Below are positions 7,897-16,055 of a DNA stretch of 64,000 nt, in pieces. The stretch is from UBA4582 sp013204195 (GTDB taxonomy: Bacteria; Pseudomonadota; Gammaproteobacteria; Pseudomonadales; Azotimanducaceae), in contig CAWUUH010000009.1 of NCBI GenBank assembly GCA_963925735.1, forward strand, positions 1 through 64,000, read 5' to 3'. Within the stretch, counting starts at the first letter, position 1, and every line of letters begins with the position of its first letter. A model generated the notes under the pieces. That model saw only the letters and a program-made list of their open reading frames with translations. It searched no databases and was not told the DNA's origin. Both the position numbers and the translations under genes were made by a program.

Positions 7897-8640
7897 ATGG
7901 CCACCAAAAAGCCGAAATTCTATGTCGTCTGGGAAGGCCGTGAAACAGGCATCTTTACTGACTGGAGCATCGCCCAGCCCCTGGTGAGCGGTCACCCAGG
8001 CGCCAAATTCAAAAGCTTCGACAGTCATGCCATCGCGGCGGCAGCTTTCGCTGCCGGCCCGGTAAAACAGCCGAAGCGCTCCAACACAACCCCCACTAAA
8101 TCGCTGAATCCGGCGCGAGTGATCAATCCCGATGTGGATATTACCATTTACTGCGATGGTGGCTGTGATCCCAATCCAGGCCCTTCCGGTTCCGGCCTTG
8201 TTGTTTATCAAAAAGCGACATTGGTTGAGATGCACTATGGCTTATATCAACTCGCCGGGACCAATAACACCGCCGAACTGAATGCTTTACATCAGGCAAT
8301 GCTGATCGCCCATACCCGGTTAGCAGCCGGCTTTAGCGTACAGATATTGTGCGACTCGATGTATAGCATCAACGCCATGACGACCTGGGCTCTCGGCTGG
8401 AAAGCCAGAGGCTGGCAGAAGAAGGTCGGAGAGCTGGCGAATCGCGAATTGATCATGCAGATGCACGATGACTACTTAGCCTTGGGTGGCAAAGTTGATA
8501 TCGACCACATCAAGGCGCACGCGGGGGTTGAAGGCAATGAGTTGGCTGATCGATTGTCTTTGATCGCGATTGAAAACCGCTGCGCGGACTTTTTACCTTA
8601 CGATGGACTCCACCAGGTGGCGGCACTGCTCGCCCGCTAA
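7897..8640 (+). CDS. Ribonuclease H with N-terminal viroplasmin (HBD) domain
   Basis: A 247-residue RNase HI. The N-terminal 50 residues are the viroplasmin/hybrid-binding domain common in eukaryotic RNase H1 (FYVVWEGRETGIFTDW, then FPGAK-like HPGAKFKSF). A basic linker follows, then the catalytic domain from about residue 90. The DEDD residues are all present: D in YCDGGCDPNPGP, E in NNTAELNAL, D in LCDSMYS, and D in GNELADRL, with the nearby H of IKAHAG. It removes RNA from RNA-DNA hybrids. Start ATG 7897 was taken because the family N-terminus begins just after it; the frame is open from a GTG at 7864. Confidence 0.88.
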   Translation: MATKKPKFYVVWEGRETGIFTDWSIAQPLVSGHPGAKFKSFDSHAIAAAAFAAGPVKQPKRSNTTPTKSLNPARVINPDVDITIYCDGGCDPNPGPSGSGLVVYQKATLVEMHYGLYQLAGTNNTAELNALHQAMLIAHTRLAAGFSVQILCDSMYSINAMTTWALGWKARGWQKKVGELANRELIMQMHDDYLALGGKVDIDHIKAHAGVEGNELADRLSLIAIENRCADFLPYDGLHQVAALLAR

Positions 8641-8664
8641 CCTTGATACGCTAACCCCTCCCCA

Positions 8665-10008
8665 TCAAGCCGCAAGTGCAGGTTCATCGTTTCGGGGCTC
8701 CCGGGTCACCCACCAAGGGCCCTTACCAACTCCGACTAATGCCGCCACGCAAAAACAGCAGCCGCCCGCAATCATCATCCAGGTTGACCAGCCCCAGTGA
8801 TTCACCACCTGCGGTAAGCCCAGATTCAAAAACAAACCAGCAATGGGTGACAGGGTTGCGGTAATCCCAAAGGCTCGACCAACGCCATGAGGACTGATGC
8901 TCTCGGCCGTTTCTGAATAGATGGCGCACCATGACGGATAGATGAAGCCAGCAAAAAATCCGGTCATTGACCAGACCAGAATCAAGATGGTGTCGGAGAC
9001 ATCGACGGCCAAGTTGGCACCGACAAAAAAGCATAGACCCGTTGTAACGCCACCAAAGGCCGTCACGGTCTTGCGCACCAGAAACTTGTCGGACAACCAC
9101 CCTGAAATAAACACACTGACGGTAAAGACGATCCAAAAATAGGACGTCACCGCCGCGGCATGGGCGGGATCTAGGCGATGGTGTTGAACCAGATAGGTGG
9201 GGACATAACCCGACACGGTAACGTATGTCAGCGCCCAGAAGACAATCACCAGTGACAAGAGCCACAAGCGGACACTGCGGTATACCAGCCGCCCATCATC
9301 ATAAGCATTGACTGCCTCGGGCGAGGCACCCGTTAGCGCTAATTCGGGCGTTTCAAGTTCGGACTTCAGGATTTGGCCGCGAATACGCAAACTCAAATCC
9401 CGATAGAAAACGTAAATCAACAAGGCTGTCACTGTGGCCAAAACGGCCGCAATCCAATACTGAGAGCGCCAGCCCGGCCAGATGGGCAGGGTTTGAGCGG
9501 CGACCGCCGTCGACATCAAGGCGCCGATAGTAAAGGCCAGTGATACCCAGGCGTACACCATGGCGCGGCCCATCCGTGGCGTCAGGTCACGAGACGCTGC
9601 ATGTACCGCTGGATTCATACCCGCCATTAGAAAACTGCCGGCGGTAAAGAGAAATGCCAGGGTCCAGAAATTGGGCGACAAGGCGCCGAGCACGGAGATC
9701 ACCGCATAGGCAAATACAGGCCAAATCATGAGGGGCCGGCGGCCAAACCGATCGGCCACTCGACTTAAAATTATCGCCCCGGCGCTATACACCAGCCCGG
9801 CCACTGCCGCCACCTGCCCCCATTCCACCAGCGACTTGTCGAAGTCGGCAAGAATATACACCAGCACTGGGCCATTTTTCAGAGCCTCATACTGCTCCAC
9901 CGCCCAGCCCAAGACGATTAAACCCAGCAGCCACCAACGTAATCTACCGGTGGGCACGAAATCAATTTCGCGATGACGCAAGTAGGCAAAGAATGACGGC
10001 TTGGGCAT
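8665..10008 (-). CDS. MFS transporter, organic-acid carrier type
   Basis: A 447-residue major facilitator with about 12 helices. The MFS loop 2-3 signature is seen as LSRVADRFGRRPLMI, and a related copy in the second half as ISGWLSDKFLVRK. The long central loop (about residues 200-240) and the general pattern resemble aromatic or aliphatic acid:proton symporters, but the substrate is not deducible. Start ATG 10008 is preferred; GGATAAG lies 4 bases upstream, and an in-frame GTG at 10035 is the alternative. It converges with the RNase H gene with 24 bases between stops. Confidence 0.82.
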   Translation of the reverse strand: MPKPSFFAYLRHREIDFVPTGRLRWWLLGLIVLGWAVEQYEALKNGPVLVYILADFDKSLVEWGQVAAVAGLVYSAGAIILSRVADRFGRRPLMIWPVFAYAVISVLGALSPNFWTLAFLFTAGSFLMAGMNPAVHAASRDLTPRMGRAMVYAWVSLAFTIGALMSTAVAAQTLPIWPGWRSQYWIAAVLATVTALLIYVFYRDLSLRIRGQILKSELETPELALTGASPEAVNAYDDGRLVYRSVRLWLLSLVIVFWALTYVTVSGYVPTYLVQHHRLDPAHAAAVTSYFWIVFTVSVFISGWLSDKFLVRKTVTAFGGVTTGLCFFVGANLAVDVSDTILILVWSMTGFFAGFIYPSWCAIYSETAESISPHGVGRAFGITATLSPIAGLFLNLGLPQVVNHWGWSTWMMIAGGCCFCVAALVGVGKGPWWVTREPRNDEPALAA

Positions 10009-10174
10009 AGAGCTTATCCAAATCAGCGAGCACACCTGACTATCTTATAGGTCATGCTTAAACACAAGCATTCCAATTAGCTTGCTGAGCGCTGGGGACT
10101 AGCCCTTCACTCACTAGAGTCGGCGCTAACGAACTGCTAGAGTTGAACAGGATTCATTGAGTGGAGAGATTGTT

Positions 10175-11011
10175 TTGCTGACTACCGCGCAGAAACAGCA
10201 TTACCTGGAAGAAGGCTATGTGGTCCTCGAAGAGTTTGTTTCCGATCTTTGGCTAAAAAAGCTCAATCAAGTCACCGCCGAATTCGTCGATCAAAGCCGA
10301 TCCGTGGCGGCGTCGAATCAACAATTTGATGTAGAACCAGACCACTCGAGCAGCCAGCCTCGGCTGCGACGCCTCAACAGCCCTGTAGACCAGCATCCCA
10401 CCTACTGGGAGTTCGCCGCGCAATCAGAAATTGTTGATCTGGCCGAGGCACTTCTCGGGCCTGATATCAAATTTCATCATGGCAAGCTGAACTTCAAGTG
10501 GGCCCACGGTGGCGAAGCGGTGAAGTGGCATCAAGATATTCAATTCTGGCCCCATACCAACTACGACTTGATCACCATCGGCGTGTATCTTGAGGATGTT
10601 GTCCAGGGCCAGGGTGAAATGGGTTTTATTCCCCGCAGCCATCTATCTGATCTGTATGACCAGTATGACGGCGAGCGCTGGACCGGGCATATCAAAGACG
10701 CCGACATACCCAGTCTACACGCCGAAAATGCGGTATTTCCCGTGGGCCGTGCGGGCACCGTTACGATCCACAATTGCCGAACAGTTCATGGGTCCCTGCC
10801 GAACCTGTCGGATAAAAAACGACCATTGTTGCTGCAGACTTACGCCGCGGCTGATGCCTTCGCCTATACCGACCTGGTACGCAAGCAACCCCATGGGGAA
10901 ATGTTGATTCGAGGCAAAGCCGCCAAGTGGGCCCGCCATGATCCACGTCCCTGCCAAGTGCCGCCGACGAAGGTGGGCACGATTTTTCAGGCCCAACAGC
11001 AGGAGATGTGA
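10175..11011 (+). CDS. Phytanoyl-CoA dioxygenase (PhyH) family protein
   Basis: A 278-residue non-haem iron(II)/2-oxoglutarate oxygenase. The metal triad is visible as WHQDI (H and D, about residue 121) and as the H of TVHGS (about 206), followed by the oxoglutarate-binding Arg in KRPLLLQ. The family is close to PhyH-type hydroxylases that act on acyl-CoA or small amphiphilic substrates; the target is unknown. No ATG exists at the N-terminus. TTG 10175 was chosen because GGAGAG (10163-10168) lies 6 bases upstream and LTTAQKQHYLEEGYVV matches the family start; TTG 10157 is an alternative. Confidence 0.84.
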   Translation: MLTTAQKQHYLEEGYVVLEEFVSDLWLKKLNQVTAEFVDQSRSVAASNQQFDVEPDHSSSQPRLRRLNSPVDQHPTYWEFAAQSEIVDLAEALLGPDIKFHHGKLNFKWAHGGEAVKWHQDIQFWPHTNYDLITIGVYLEDVVQGQGEMGFIPRSHLSDLYDQYDGERWTGHIKDADIPSLHAENAVFPVGRAGTVTIHNCRTVHGSLPNLSDKKRPLLLQTYAAADAFAYTDLVRKQPHGEMLIRGKAAKWARHDPRPCQVPPTKVGTIFQAQQQEM

Positions 11012-11128
11012 TACTTCTGAGGTCTAACCTAATGTCGTGCGAGTTAGACCGGCTACCGTCCACAATTCCGCCTTTACCTCTTCCATCGTGCAGTGCACAA
11101 TAAGCCTTTCCTAAGCTTGAGGGCACCC

Positions 11129-11890
11129 ATGATTCGTGTAGTGTTTAACCGTAAAGGCGGCGTCGGCAAATCATCTATTGCTTGTAACCTCGCGGCCATC
11201 GCCGCCAGCCAGGGGACCTCGACGCTAGTGGTTGATCTGGACCCGCAAGCTAACACCACCAGTTACCTGGGCCATAATGGCAAAGACGACGTCGTCGGTA
11301 TCGCCGAATTTTTTGAATCCCAAATTGCCTTTAAGTACCGAGACTATCAGCCAGAAGACTTTGTTCGTCGCACCGACTTCGAAAACCTATCACTGATCTC
11401 CGCCAGCCAAGTATTGTTGGATCTGGAGCAAAAGCTTGAATCCCGCCACAAAATTTACAAATTGCGGGCATTTCTCCAAACGCTGGAAAACAGCTACGAC
11501 CAAATCTTTATTGATACGCCACCAGCGCTGAATTTCTACAGCCTGTCGGCGCTGATTGCCGCTGACAGATGCCTTATCCCCTTCGATTGCGATGCCTTCG
11601 CCCGTGACGCCCTCATCGATTTGATCGCTGTCTTGGAAGAAATCCGAGACGACCACAACGACAAACTATCGGTCGAAGGCGTGATCATCAATCAATTCCA
11701 GGCGCGCGCGAAACTGCCTCAGGCCGCCGTCGATGAACTCAAGTCAGCCGGCATTCATGTCTTGGCACCCTACCTGTCAAGCTCTATCAAGATGAAAGAA
11801 TCACACGCCTGCCGAACCCCATTGATCTACCTTGAACCCCAACACAAACTGAGCAAGGAGTTCGCGGAGCTCTACAACGGTCTAGGTTGA
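11129..11890 (+). CDS. Orphan ParA-family ATPase
   Basis: A 253-residue MinD/ParA-type P-loop ATPase. The deviant Walker A motif with signature lysine is NRKGGVGKSS at residue 7. Switch I is DLDPQANTT and the Walker B region is FIDTPPALNFYSL. The length suits small soluble ParA proteins. No parB, ParB-like gene or obvious centromere repeats are beside it, so it may position something other than a chromosome, or use a distant partner. Start ATG 11129 has GAGGG a few bases upstream; the frame extends to a GTG at 11093. Confidence 0.86.
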   Translation: MIRVVFNRKGGVGKSSIACNLAAIAASQGTSTLVVDLDPQANTTSYLGHNGKDDVVGIAEFFESQIAFKYRDYQPEDFVRRTDFENLSLISASQVLLDLEQKLESRHKIYKLRAFLQTLENSYDQIFIDTPPALNFYSLSALIAADRCLIPFDCDAFARDALIDLIAVLEEIRDDHNDKLSVEGVIINQFQARAKLPQAAVDELKSAGIHVLAPYLSSSIKMKESHACRTPLIYLEPQHKLSKEFAELYNGLG

Positions 11891-11892
11891 TT

Positions 11893-11917
11893 AGCCGTTG
11901 AAGCTCAGCTTGAGGCT
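11893..11917. terminator. Weak hairpin between convergent parA-like and hpf genes
   Basis: AGCC (11893-11896) plus AAGCT (11901-11905) pair with AGCTT (11907-11911) plus GGCT (11914-11917) around a small internal loop. It starts directly after the parA stop codon and is followed by ATTATT, so termination would be inefficient. Confidence 0.3.
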
Positions 11918-11966
11918 ATTATTCATCGCCGCTGATATCACAAACTGAAGCACAAAGCCTGCGAGG

Positions 11967-12515
11967 TTATTCGGTCACTATGACGGTACTCGCCTTGGGG
12001 CCTTGATCTCCTTGTTCCTCATGGAAGCGCACGGACTGGCCCTCTTTCAAACTTTCGAATTCGCGATTCAGGACGCTGTTCCTATGGAAATAGAGATCGC
12101 GCCCATCCACTGTCTTGATCAGACCGAAGTCCTGCTCCCAGGGCATCGAATGAATCATACCGGTCGAGGGCGCATCGTGATGTTTTACGTCGTTACGGCT
12201 TACCTGCGCGGCGTTCTTCAACTGCTTAAAGACGGCTTCGAACGCATCGCGAATCGCAACGTAAGGATCTTCCCGCGACTGCCGCTGGTGCGAGTCGCGA
12301 GCGACCACGATGTCATGGCCTGGCACTTTGACATCAACGCTGATGTGATACAGGTTGCCTTTGGATTGGTGCTGGTGGGGAGCATCAAAGACAACCCGGC
12401 AACTGATGACATTGTCATGATACCGATCAAGCTTGTCGGCATACTCTCGAATCCTGGCATCAACTGCATCGGAAGGATCCATGTGACGAAAGGTGATTTG
12501 CAATGGTGTATGCAT
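11967..12515 (-). CDS. Ribosome hibernation factor (HPF/RaiA) fused to a cold-shock domain
   Basis: A 182-residue two-domain protein. Residues 1-105 are an HPF/RaiA fold (PLQITFRHMDPSDAVDARI, then ISVDVKVPGHDIVV and AIRDAFEAVFKQL), which binds the ribosome's mRNA channel in stationary phase. Residues 118-182 are a cold-shock OB fold with both RNA-binding motifs recognisable (DFGLIKTVDGRDLYFHRNS) and the closing KASTVIV strand. Single-domain HPF is the commoner form. The fusion would place an RNA-binding OB fold at the ribosomal channel. Start ATG 12515. Confidence 0.88.
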   Translation of the reverse strand: MHTPLQITFRHMDPSDAVDARIREYADKLDRYHDNVISCRVVFDAPHQHQSKGNLYHISVDVKVPGHDIVVARDSHQRQSREDPYVAIRDAFEAVFKQLKNAAQVSRNDVKHHDAPSTGMIHSMPWEQDFGLIKTVDGRDLYFHRNSVLNREFESLKEGQSVRFHEEQGDQGPKASTVIVTE

Positions 12516-12651
12516 ACGCTGTGCTTGACCCTTTGAGGAATGAGTTCAACTCGAGCTTAATGAATCAACTCCGCTGCGACCCTGATATGCGTCAAGGACT
12601 GTTTGCCCAGTATCACGCGCAAAGCTAAGGATCTCGTGTTGAGACTACGGG

Positions 12652-13422
12652 TCAGACTAGCAGCTTGGCGCGCAGCGCTTGCTTGGCCGCGGAATCGACT
12701 CCAATTTCTTCCAGGTAGCCATCCAGCGAGCCATGGTTCTTGATCATTTCATCGAAAGCCGCCTGCAAATAGCCAGACCTGACCCCACCTACGGCAGCCA
12801 AACTAGCAGCGTCGAAGTGGGCCCCATAAAACGCTCGCATCTTCGACTGCATAAACTCACGCAGACAGACTGCCTCGTTAGTCAGCAGATAGTCTGCCAT
12901 GATCAACGTCTGATCGACCCCTAGCGCGGCGAGAATCAGTGCGGCGCCGAACCCCGTTCGATCCTTGCCCGCAGAACAGTGCAGCAGAAAACCTGCCGGT
13001 GTATTCAGCAACTGCTCAAACAAAACACGGTACTCAGCGTGATGATCGCGGGCTAGATCACGGGTCACCTCTGTCATATAGCGAACGCGATCTTCTGCCG
13101 ACTGGGTCGTGTCTTGGATGCTTTGACGTAACATATCATTGCTGCCTGGGGCGATGGGAATGGCCAGACGAACATCAAAGGGTGGATGCAGCGGCGAAGG
13201 ATTGCCAGCTGCCTCATCCACCCGGCGCAGATCGCAGATAACACCAATATTCAAGTCACCAAATACGACATGGTCTTGCGCGGTCAGCATACTCAGCGCG
13301 CCGCAGCGGAATAATTGACGCCACTTAACCTGCCGACCGTCGGCCGTGGGATAGCCACCGAAGTCACGAAAATTGAGGCTGCCTGTCATTGGCAGAAACC
13401 GCGAGGGCGCTGTTGATACCAT
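12652..13422 (-). CDS. Tyrosine-protein phosphatase (PF13350 type)
   Basis: A 256-residue protein-tyrosine or lipid phosphatase of the atypical dual-specificity group. The N-terminus has NFRDFGGYP typical of the family and the catalytic loop CxxGxxR is seen as HCSAGKDRTG around residue 153. Cys is the nucleophile, and the Lys and Asp in the loop resemble MptpB/LipA-like phosphatases that also accept phosphoinositides. Start is uncertain: ATG 13422 fits the family, but the frame is open upstream to ATG 13467 and to a TTG at 13476. Confidence 0.82.
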   Translation of the reverse strand: MVSTAPSRFLPMTGSLNFRDFGGYPTADGRQVKWRQLFRCGALSMLTAQDHVVFGDLNIGVICDLRRVDEAAGNPSPLHPPFDVRLAIPIAPGSNDMLRQSIQDTTQSAEDRVRYMTEVTRDLARDHHAEYRVLFEQLLNTPAGFLLHCSAGKDRTGFGAALILAALGVDQTLIMADYLLTNEAVCLREFMQSKMRAFYGAHFDAASLAAVGGVRSGYLQAAFDEMIKNHGSLDGYLEEIGVDSAAKQALRAKLLV

Positions 13423-13476
13423 AGTGATGACTCTGTTGACTGAGATTAACTGGGCTGCGAAGGCCATAATACCCAA

Positions 13477-13790
13477 CGGGGCAAGCCGAGCCTAATCCAC
13501 GAGCCTTAAGTTTGGGTGCGGCGAATAATCTAACCTTGATTTTTGTTTTGATGCCACCATTACACTGCCATGTCGTTACCGTTTGATCGGTACTACGGTG
13601 GCCTTAGAGCATTAAGCTGCCGACGTTCATTACGTTTTTACGTTAACTTGCAGGAAAAGATCAAAACAGGACCAAAACGACAGAAACCCCACTAATTACA
13701 ATGACTTCTAGCGAGTTCTAGCGATAACGAACGCTTGCAATTAGTTACCACAACCGTAAAATTTTACCGTCAACATCTAGGAGAGAACGA
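13477..13790. other. Divergent intergenic region, phosphatase / yccA
   Basis: 314 bases with no gene. It is AT-richer than its surroundings and must hold the promoters of both flanking genes. A 10-bp direct tandem duplication (TTCTAGCGAG at 13706-13715, TTCTAGCGAT at 13716-13725) lies about 65 bases before yccA. No convincing RNA structure seen. Confidence 0.5.
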
Positions 13791-14468
13791 ATGGCAGACG
13801 CGCAATTTATCACGGACAGCCGAACATCGGCGGTCTCGACCAACAAGGTTTTACGCAGCACCTACATGTTGCTCTCAATGACGCTGCTTTTCAGTGCCGG
13901 CATGGCTGCCGTCGCGATGGCAATAGATGCACCCTACATGGGCTTTATGCCACTGCTTGTGTCTTTCGCTCTGATTTTTGCGATCAGTAAATTCCGTAAT
14001 AGCGGGTGGGGTATTGTCCTGGTTTTCGCCTTTACTGGCGTTCTCGGTTTCGCCCTTGGGCCCGTGTTAAATTATTATATGGCGTCTCAGGCTGGCACCC
14101 AGACTGTGGTCACCGCGGCCGGTTTAACCGGCATGATCTTTCTGTCTCTGTCAGGCTACGCCCTATTAAGTAAGAAAGACTTTTCTTTTATGGGTGGGTT
14201 TTTGATGGCTGGCATGTGGGTCGTTATCGGCTCCATGTTACTGATGTTTGTCGGCTCCATGTTCGGCTGGCAGATATCGGGCATGCATCTGGCAATCTCT
14301 GCGGCCATTGTGATGCTGATGTCAGGTTTCATCCTGTATGACACTGGTCGGATCATTAACGGTGGGGAAACCAATTACATAATGGCGACTGTGGGCTTAT
14401 ACCTGAACATCTACAACCTGTTTACTGCGCTACTACACCTCACTGGCGCATTCGGTGGTGACGATTAA
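13791..14468 (+). CDS. yccA: Bax inhibitor-1/YccA family membrane protein
   Basis: A 225-residue protein with seven predicted helices of the BI-1/TMBIM family (PF01027). In E. coli YccA interacts with the FtsH protease; wider family members are pH-sensitive calcium leak channels. The family's last helices are visible with SGFILYDTGRIINGGE, including the conserved Asp, and NIYNLFTALLHLTGAF. Start ATG 13791 has AGGAGAG 6 bases upstream. As in Pseudomonas it precedes the tus operon. Its stop codon lies inside a 13-bp tandem duplication and a strong terminator follows. Confidence 0.9.
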   Translation: MADAQFITDSRTSAVSTNKVLRSTYMLLSMTLLFSAGMAAVAMAIDAPYMGFMPLLVSFALIFAISKFRNSGWGIVLVFAFTGVLGFALGPVLNYYMASQAGTQTVVTAAGLTGMIFLSLSGYALLSKKDFSFMGGFLMAGMWVVIGSMLLMFVGSMFGWQISGMHLAISAAIVMLMSGFILYDTGRIINGGETNYIMATVGLYLNIYNLFTALLHLTGAFGGDD

Positions 14469-14499
14469 GTTCATTGATTAAGTTCATTGATTAAGTTCA
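14463..14499. repeat. 13-bp tandem duplication over the yccA stop codon
   Basis: GATTAAGTTCATT occurs at 14463-14475 and 14476-14488, with an 11-base partial copy at 14489-14499. The first copy contains the yccA stop TAA (14466-14468), so the gene end itself has been duplicated downstream. Confidence 0.9.
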
Positions 14500-14503
14500 G
14501 GGC

Positions 14504-14525
14504 TTTTGCGCTAAAAAGCGCAAAA
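14504..14525. terminator. Hairpin after yccA
   Basis: TTTTGCGC (14504-14511) pairs perfectly with GCGCAAAA (14518-14525) round a TAAAAA loop. The A- and T-rich outer arms make it usable on either strand. A stronger terminator lies 70 bases further. Confidence 0.5.
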
Positions 14526-14597
14526 CATGAATACCGGCAGGTCTTTCGCGCAGTCGAGAGGCGAGCCGCCGCCAAATAGCGATATGAAGCTAAAAGA

Positions 14598-14632
14598 GCC
14601 CCGGATTGCACATCACGCTGGGGCTTTTTTTT
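14598..14632 (+). terminator. Intrinsic terminator between yccA and the tus operon
   Basis: GCCCC (14598-14602) pairs with GGGGC (14620-14624), followed at once by eight Ts (14625-14632). It separates yccA from tusD on the same strand. Confidence 0.75.
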
Positions 14633-14704
14633 GAATCACTGTTTTAAAGACCCGAATGAGTGGTATAAGAACACATTCTCAAGCCCCGGCAAGAAGCAGC
14701 CCCC

Positions 14705-15097
14705 ATGAAGTTTTTGATTGTAGTTCAAGGTGGTCCCTATACAACACAGGCATCACTGTCTGCCTGGCACTTCGCCCGCGCGGTATTGACTGGCGGCCAC
14801 GATATATATCGTATTTTTTTCTACCATGATGGCGTCTACAACGCGAATGGCTTGCTCTCACCACCGCAAGATGAAGTAGACCTGCACCAGGCCTGGCGTA
14901 TGCTGGCCGAAGAAAACGACCTTGATTTGGTCATTTGCGTCGCCTCAGCCCTCCGGCGGGGCATGCTCGATCACACCGAGGCTAGCCGTTACGAGAAGCC
15001 TCTGGGTAACGTTGAAGCGCCTTTTATTATTTCTGGCCTGGGTCAACTAATTGACGGCACGATTAACGCCGATCGCACCATGACCTTTGGATCCTGA
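14705..15097 (+). CDS. tusD: Sulfurtransferase TusD
   Basis: A 130-residue DsrE-family protein, first gene of tusDCBE. TusD takes persulfide sulfur from TusA on its conserved Cys and passes it on toward TusE and MnmA for 2-thiouridine at tRNA position 34. The active Cys is seen in DLVICVASALRRGM. The N-terminal KFLIVVQGGPY strand is typical. ATG 14705. The stop TGA overlaps the tusC ATG by one base (TGATG), which suggests coupled translation. The acceptor enzyme mnmA lies 18 kb downstream in this window. Confidence 0.93.
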   Translation: MKFLIVVQGGPYTTQASLSAWHFARAVLTGGHDIYRIFFYHDGVYNANGLLSPPQDEVDLHQAWRMLAEENDLDLVICVASALRRGMLDHTEASRYEKPLGNVEAPFIISGLGQLIDGTINADRTMTFGS

Positions 15098-15450
15098 TGA
15101 AAAAGCTGCTGTTCGTCCAATCCCAACCGCCTCATGGCTCATTGTTTGGCCAGGAAGGCCTGGATGCCATATTGGCCGGCTCAGCCTTCATTGAGTGTGG
15201 TGTGCTGTTTCTGGGTGACGGTATCTACCAACTCCTGAAGGGCCAGCAAACCGCCGCATTAGCCAGCAAAAACTTTTCTGTCAGCTATCAAGCGCTGCAC
15301 GACTATGGCGTTGAATCACTGTTTTGCAGCGCCGCTGACCTGCTCGCACGCAACCTAACCGTCGCTGACCTGATCGTGACCCCTACCGTGCTAGACGCTA
15401 CTGAGCTTGCAGCGGTATTGCGTGATTATGATGGGATCCTGGACTTCTAG
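15097..15450 (+). CDS. tusC: Sulfurtransferase complex subunit TusC
   Basis: A 117-residue DsrF-like subunit of the TusBCD heterohexamer. It keeps the family N-terminus (KKLLFVQSQPPHGSLFGQEGLDAIL) and the FLGDGIYQLL strand and helix. TusC has a structural role and does not need a catalytic Cys. It starts at ATG 15097 within the tusD stop and ends one base before the tusB start. Confidence 0.92.
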   Translation: MKKLLFVQSQPPHGSLFGQEGLDAILAGSAFIECGVLFLGDGIYQLLKGQQTAALASKNFSVSYQALHDYGVESLFCSAADLLARNLTVADLIVTPTVLDATELAAVLRDYDGILDF

Positions 15451-15747
15451 ATGATATTGCATACGCTCAACAAATCGCCAGACCATCCGGCCTTGAACCG
15501 CTGTGCCGGCTTTATCAGCGCTGGGGATTGCCTGGTATTGCTCGAGGACGGCGTCTACTGCGCAGTCACCAGCGACTCATCGATACTCAATAATCTGTTG
15601 CTACGCCACATTCCTGTCTTTTGCCTGCAGGCCGATGTGGAGGCCCGAGGCTTGTTAAATCGGCTCAATCCAGCGGTGCAGTTAATCGATTACGAGGGCT
15701 TTGTGACCCTCAGTATCGAACAGACTAAGAGCAAGCGCTGGGGATGA
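15451..15747 (+). CDS. tusB: Sulfurtransferase complex subunit TusB
   Basis: A 98-residue DsrH-like subunit, the smallest of the TusBCD complex. The N-terminal MILHTLNKSP and the segment DCLVLLEDGVYCAV are the usual family marks. It directly abuts tusC and overlaps tusE by the four bases ATGA, so the four genes form one translationally coupled operon. Confidence 0.91.
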   Translation: MILHTLNKSPDHPALNRCAGFISAGDCLVLLEDGVYCAVTSDSSILNNLLLRHIPVFCLQADVEARGLLNRLNPAVQLIDYEGFVTLSIEQTKSKRWG

Positions 15748-16055
15748 GACTAGACTGCGACAAAGAGGGTTTTCTACGGGATTTGGCTGATTGGACACCG
15801 ACGGCAGCCGAGCAATTGGCTACCGCTGAGGGTATTCTGTTGACCGAATCACACTGGGAAATTATCAATCTGATACGGCACTATCATGGGCAATTTAACA
15901 TCTCGCCGCCAACCCGTGTTTTGGTCAAAGTCGTGGCCGAGCAATTAGGCCCAGAAAAAGGCCGCAGCATCTACATCATGCAGCTATTTGGTGGCAAGCC
16001 CGCGAAATTAGTGGCGAAGATCGCCGGATTACCCAAGCCGACTAACTGCGATTAA
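15744..16055 (+). CDS. tusE: TusE (DsrC-like sulfur carrier)
   Basis: A 103-residue DsrC-family carrier that receives persulfide from TusBCD and hands it to MnmA. The family pattern is complete: DKEGFLRDLADWTP at the N-terminus, ESHWEIINLIRHYHGQF in the middle, and the C-terminal arm GLPKPTNC ending in the single active Cys two residues from the end. The lack of the second arm Cys marks TusE rather than dissimilatory DsrC. Its stop TAA shares bases with the convergent cysG stop (TTAA at 16052-16055). Confidence 0.94.
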   Translation: MRLDCDKEGFLRDLADWTPTAAEQLATAEGILLTESHWEIINLIRHYHGQFNISPPTRVLVKVVAEQLGPEKGRSIYIMQLFGGKPAKLVAKIAGLPKPTNCD

